Shown here in pieces: positions 60,900-64,000 of a DNA stretch of 64,000 bases. Below the pieces are notes generated by a model, which saw only the letters and a list, made by a program, of their open reading frames with translations, was not told the origin of the DNA and searched no databases. Source of the DNA: Tetrapyrgos nigripes (Eukaryota > Basidiomycota > Agaricomycetes > Agaricales > Campanellaceae); NCBI GenBank assembly GCA_013368315.1, contig JAACJM010000181.1:62001-126000 (forward strand). Reading direction: 5' to 3'. The translations under genes and the position numbers were made by a program. The first letter of the stretch is position 1; each line of letters begins with the position of its first letter.

Positions 60900-62457
60900 T
60901 ACAGTGTTGATGTTGTCCTTGGTGGGCCTGAGTGTGCTCAAAGACGAGAGGAGGGCAAGAGAAGAATTGGGGAATATGATGCGAGTCCGTCTGATAATGA
61001 GGGGCAGATTTGGACTCTGGAGACTTGGCACATCAGTAGTATGCCAGTGAAGACAGTGCAGCTGTTGCTTTCATTTTTGTTTTTGTTGGTGATGAATGGA
61101 CTCTGATAGCTACAGAAAAGAGAATAGAAACATTGATAAAAGAGTGATAAAAGCCTATTCACAACTTTCCTCACGTTCTTCGATAATTTCAGCTCCAGCT
61201 CCAAAGCATTTACGAGTCCTATTTATTACGAGTCCTATTTATAGGACGAGTCTTATTGTGAGGTCAAATGGTCGCACTTATCGCATCCTGGGAAAACATA
61301 TCTTATTTTGTTAACACGGCAGACTCGGCACCAAATACCTTCTCCGCAAATTCTCCGTCGAGTGACCAGAGCCTAGGATCTCTTCAGAGTCGATCGTTCA
61401 ATTGATTTTGTGCAAGAGGATGAGGACTCGTACCTGCCGCTGTATACAGCGGCCTGCACTAGCATATTCCAGATCTACGACCGTCTTCAACTATTTGAGA
61501 ATGTCCCGGGTTCCTGCAGTGCTGCCGAAAGCTATCTTGAATTCATTATCCTCTATTCTTCCCCGAGTCCGACGTTTCCCTAGCCATAAAGATTCCCAGT
61601 AAGTATTCGCTTTTTCCTCTCCAAAATTCCGAACCATCGATGCTGGACAACGTTGAGTATACTATATCCATATCCAGCGTCATTTCGCGTGTTGTGACTT
61701 GCGTGTCTGGAGACTGGATACTTAACTGTCGTTGTCAGTACTGTCCCGAGGCGATACGGGTATGGTTCAAGACAGGACAAATGGTGACTTCTCAATGACT
61801 TCTGGGGGTGGTCCGAAACCTGTGAACGAATGCCCGTCGTCGACCTCATTTCGTGGGTGACTGGGTGTCTTGTAGATACATGATTAAGAACATCAAGTAG
61901 GAACTCAATGCGCTTTGGTCTTTGGGACTGCATCGCAAGCAGCAGGATTTCCTAGGGCAACTTGGATGCAAATATCTATAATCTGCGAGATAACGAAGCG
62001 ACAGTAAAATACACATGTACGGTGAATAATAACCTCTATGTACGTCATGACCCATTGGAATTTACCTATCACTTCCCCCCCTCCCTCTCATCCCACCAAA
62101 TCCTTCTAACCCACCTTCTCTTCCTCGTCAGAGCCAGGGTAGGGTGTAGGAGAAGGATTTTGCCAGGCGTCGTTTGTGTAGATGAAGCCGTCTACATGTA
62201 TAATTTAAAACTGAAGGTTGGAGTCGAAGCGAGACAACGAGGAGGAAAAGGTGTTTCGTCAGTGTCGTGTCGAGTTAGACAATCAAAATATGCAAAATAA
62301 AAACACGCCAAGTCAACAAGCAAAATGGCAAGTGGCAAGTAAAAGGCAAAAAGTGCCATCGACAATTGTATCGACTGACGGCTGCAGTCGGGGCGACAGA
62401 GAGAGAAATGAAAAGACCGATAGTTCGAAAAAACAGAAGAAAACGAAAAGAAAAAGA
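60900..62457. other. Convergent intergenic spacer, copy B
   Basis: Homologous to the spacer after copy A. No gene. It contains the extra 256-bp insertion, and its short open frames are not conserved with copy A. Confidence 0.6.
61210..61465. mobile_element. 256-bp insertion present only in copy B
   Basis: Copy A has a single AGCAT here (1555-1559). Copy B has AGCAT at 61205-61209 and 61461-61465 with unrelated sequence between them, starting with a tandem TTACGAGTCCTATTTA. The duplicated 5 bp suggests transposition. No open frame; the element type is unknown. Confidence 0.65.
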
Positions 62458-64000
62458 TTAAGAACCAAACCCACCTTCATCACCACCACACATCCATCCT
62501 TTGTCTTCGCCTTGATCGTTAACCCCACTTCTCCCAGTTCCAGTTCCCCCACCAACCCCAGTTCCCCCCCTTCCCCCGAACGAAAAACCAACATCAACAT
62601 TAACAGATACCCCAAATACAATGAAGAAGGATATTTCTAATTTACGTTTACGTTGTTGTTCTTGTTCCCATTGTTCTTGTCGTTCTTCCCGGGATTGTCG
62701 GGCTTGGCGGACGTGACTCGGTCCAATCGGTCTAGTACATTTCCGTACTCCAACTTTGAACGTTATATTGAGCCATCTCCCAGACTTCCGGTTCCCAAAG
62801 TCTCCCTCATCTTCCCCACCGTCATCTTCCCCATCCTCACCATCCCCATCCCCATCTTCATCTCCATCTCTACCATCCTCAGCATCGATGGACAAGGGTG
62901 AAGACACTTTATCTTTATCAGTTTTGAAAGCACCCACAGACGACGCCCCCGCCCCAGCCCCAGCATCATAATCAACTCTCCAATCTTCCGTTTCTAGGAA
63001 TTTCCATCCTGGAGCGAGGGAGAAGGTTAGGTTGTTGCTGTACGAATGATGAGAATTGAGGAATGAGGTAAGTTGTCAATGGGTAAGTTGTGTTGTGGGG
63101 GAACGATGTGAGTGCCAGTGCGTTTGTTGTGCGTTGCGCGTTCATTGTGTGTTGGTGACAACGTGAAAGACGTGTCACGTCAAGTTTTAAGTAAGACAAG
63201 ACCAGACACGACACGACACGACAGAGGCCAGAGGGAAAGGCAAAGGAAAAAGAGCAGAAGTGGTCTTGGTCAGTACATGTTTATTGTCACATTAAAGGCG
63301 GGGGAAAAAAACAACGAAACAACGAAACAACGAAACTCGAACGAACGAAAACTCATATGTATGTAATAAACACCAAAAAAAAAAACTCGAAAAAAACCCA
63401 CCTAATCATCCCCGGCCCCAACGCCGCTGGTCCTGGTCCTGGTCCTGGTCCTGCTTCATACCCACTTCCACCACCACTGTCTTCCTTTACTTCATCGCCA
63501 TCTCCATGTGCTCCAGACATCGTCGACATCGTCCTTCTTCCACCCCCACTCGTACCCGTACCCATACTAGTACTCGTATTCCCCGACCCACTCCCACTTC
63601 CCAACCCAACTCCCAACGGATTAATCCCCCCAAACCCATCTCTTCCCTTCGTCCAAGGTGCTCTTTCAGTTCCAAGATTCGATTTTGAAAAGCCTTTTTT
63701 AAACGTTTGGATGGCTTGGGTTATTTCTGGGGATATGGAGTTTATGTGGTTGGCCGAAGACGAAGAAGACGCGACGGGGTTTGGTGGTATATGGTTGGCC
63801 AAAGAAGAAAAAATGCGTTTAGGTGGTAACATTGATAACGATGGACGTTTCTGGTTCTGGTTCTCCTTGTGCTCTTTCTGTTCCAACTCCAGCGTTGCCT
63901 CTATACCCCCCTCCTCAACCAAATCCCCCATCGCACTAGCCGGCAACGGAGGTATAAGTGCAAAAGGAGGTAATGGTGCTAGAGTTTCTAATAAAGCGTT
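62458..64000 (-). CDS. Pex24/Pex30-like dysferlin-domain protein, copy B (5' end outside window)
   Basis: The C-terminal exon (62458-62990) is one open frame: GWKFLETEDWRVDYDAGAGA in the exon start, then an acidic run, then WLNITFKVGVRKC, a long charged helix (RQARQSREERQEQWEQEQQRK) and a glycine-rich end GGDEGGFGS. An intron with acceptor near 63011 precedes the exon 63420-64000, which carries ERAPWTKGRDGFGGINPLG and STMSGAHGDGDEVKED. The N-terminal membrane segments lie beyond the window. Copy B keeps one frame at its end where copy A is shifted. Confidence 0.6.

Larger units (their letters stand above)
59672..64000 (+). repeat. Right copy of the segmental duplication
   Basis: Matches 1-4054 in the same orientation and continues past the window end. 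Same gene content and convergent layout. Confidence 0.93.

Overview
The window looks like a transposon-choked accessory region of a filamentous basidiomycete, most likely an Agaricomycete. Evidence for this: host genes are split by 50-70 nt GT-AG introns; there is a NACHT-type fungal NLR, a dysferlin-domain (Pex24/Pex30-like) membrane protein gene and a homeodomain gene; chromodomain Ty3/Gypsy elements, Ty1/Copia elements, a KDZ-type transposase remnant and TA-target DNA elements dominate. I saw no prokaryotic gene arrangement, CRISPR array, tRNA or rRNA.

Layout. Positions 1-4054 and 59672-64000 are two direct copies of one host segment: the 3' end of an NLR gene on the plus strand, converging on a dysferlin-domain gene on the minus strand. 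The right-hand NLR (58097-60899) is full length. A third, inverted copy of the dysferlin gene's 3' half lies at 6869-7615 and 14714-15575. It is split by Copia-1 (7616-14713; 369-bp LTRs, 5-bp duplication AGCTG). A LINE RNase H remnant (16638-17189) abuts Gypsy-1 (17225-26540), which carries an inserted 1637-bp DNA element. Gypsy-2 (27580-33666) has two identical 221-bp LTRs and duplication CCTGT. A small host island follows, with a homeodomain gene (33942-34553) and a tail-anchored coiled-coil gene (34848-35585). Gypsy-3 (36458-44136; 456-bp LTRs, duplication GAAGA) sits inside the LTR of an older relative, Gypsy-4. From 44.7 to 55.7 kb lie tandem repeats, KDZ-type pieces, a second 1637-bp DNA element, a Gag fragment and a Copia-2 remnant. 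A hypothetical gene (55752-57598), hit by a solo LTR with duplication ACACA, leads to the NLR.

The most interesting material is in the retroelements. (1) Gypsy-1 and Gypsy-3 carry an extra last gene, between pol and the polypurine tract. It encodes two tandem C-x9/10-C-x5-H-x3-[H/C] units followed by a tryptophan-glycine (WG/GW) rich region. The same module occurs in Copia-1, partly in a shifted frame. (2) All three chromodomain elements have a primer-binding site complementary to their own predicted mRNA 5' end, and LTR and primer site change together between families. This is the signature of Tf1-type self-priming. (3) Both Copia elements instead match the anticodon half of initiator tRNA-Met.

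Caution on 'broken' genes: most frameshifts seen here are one-base changes in short homopolymers, even in Gypsy-2 with identical LTRs. The five in-frame stops noted in the main element ORFs are TGA, and most LTR-LTR differences are transitions at CpG. Assembly error may explain the first pattern and methylated-cytosine decay the second.
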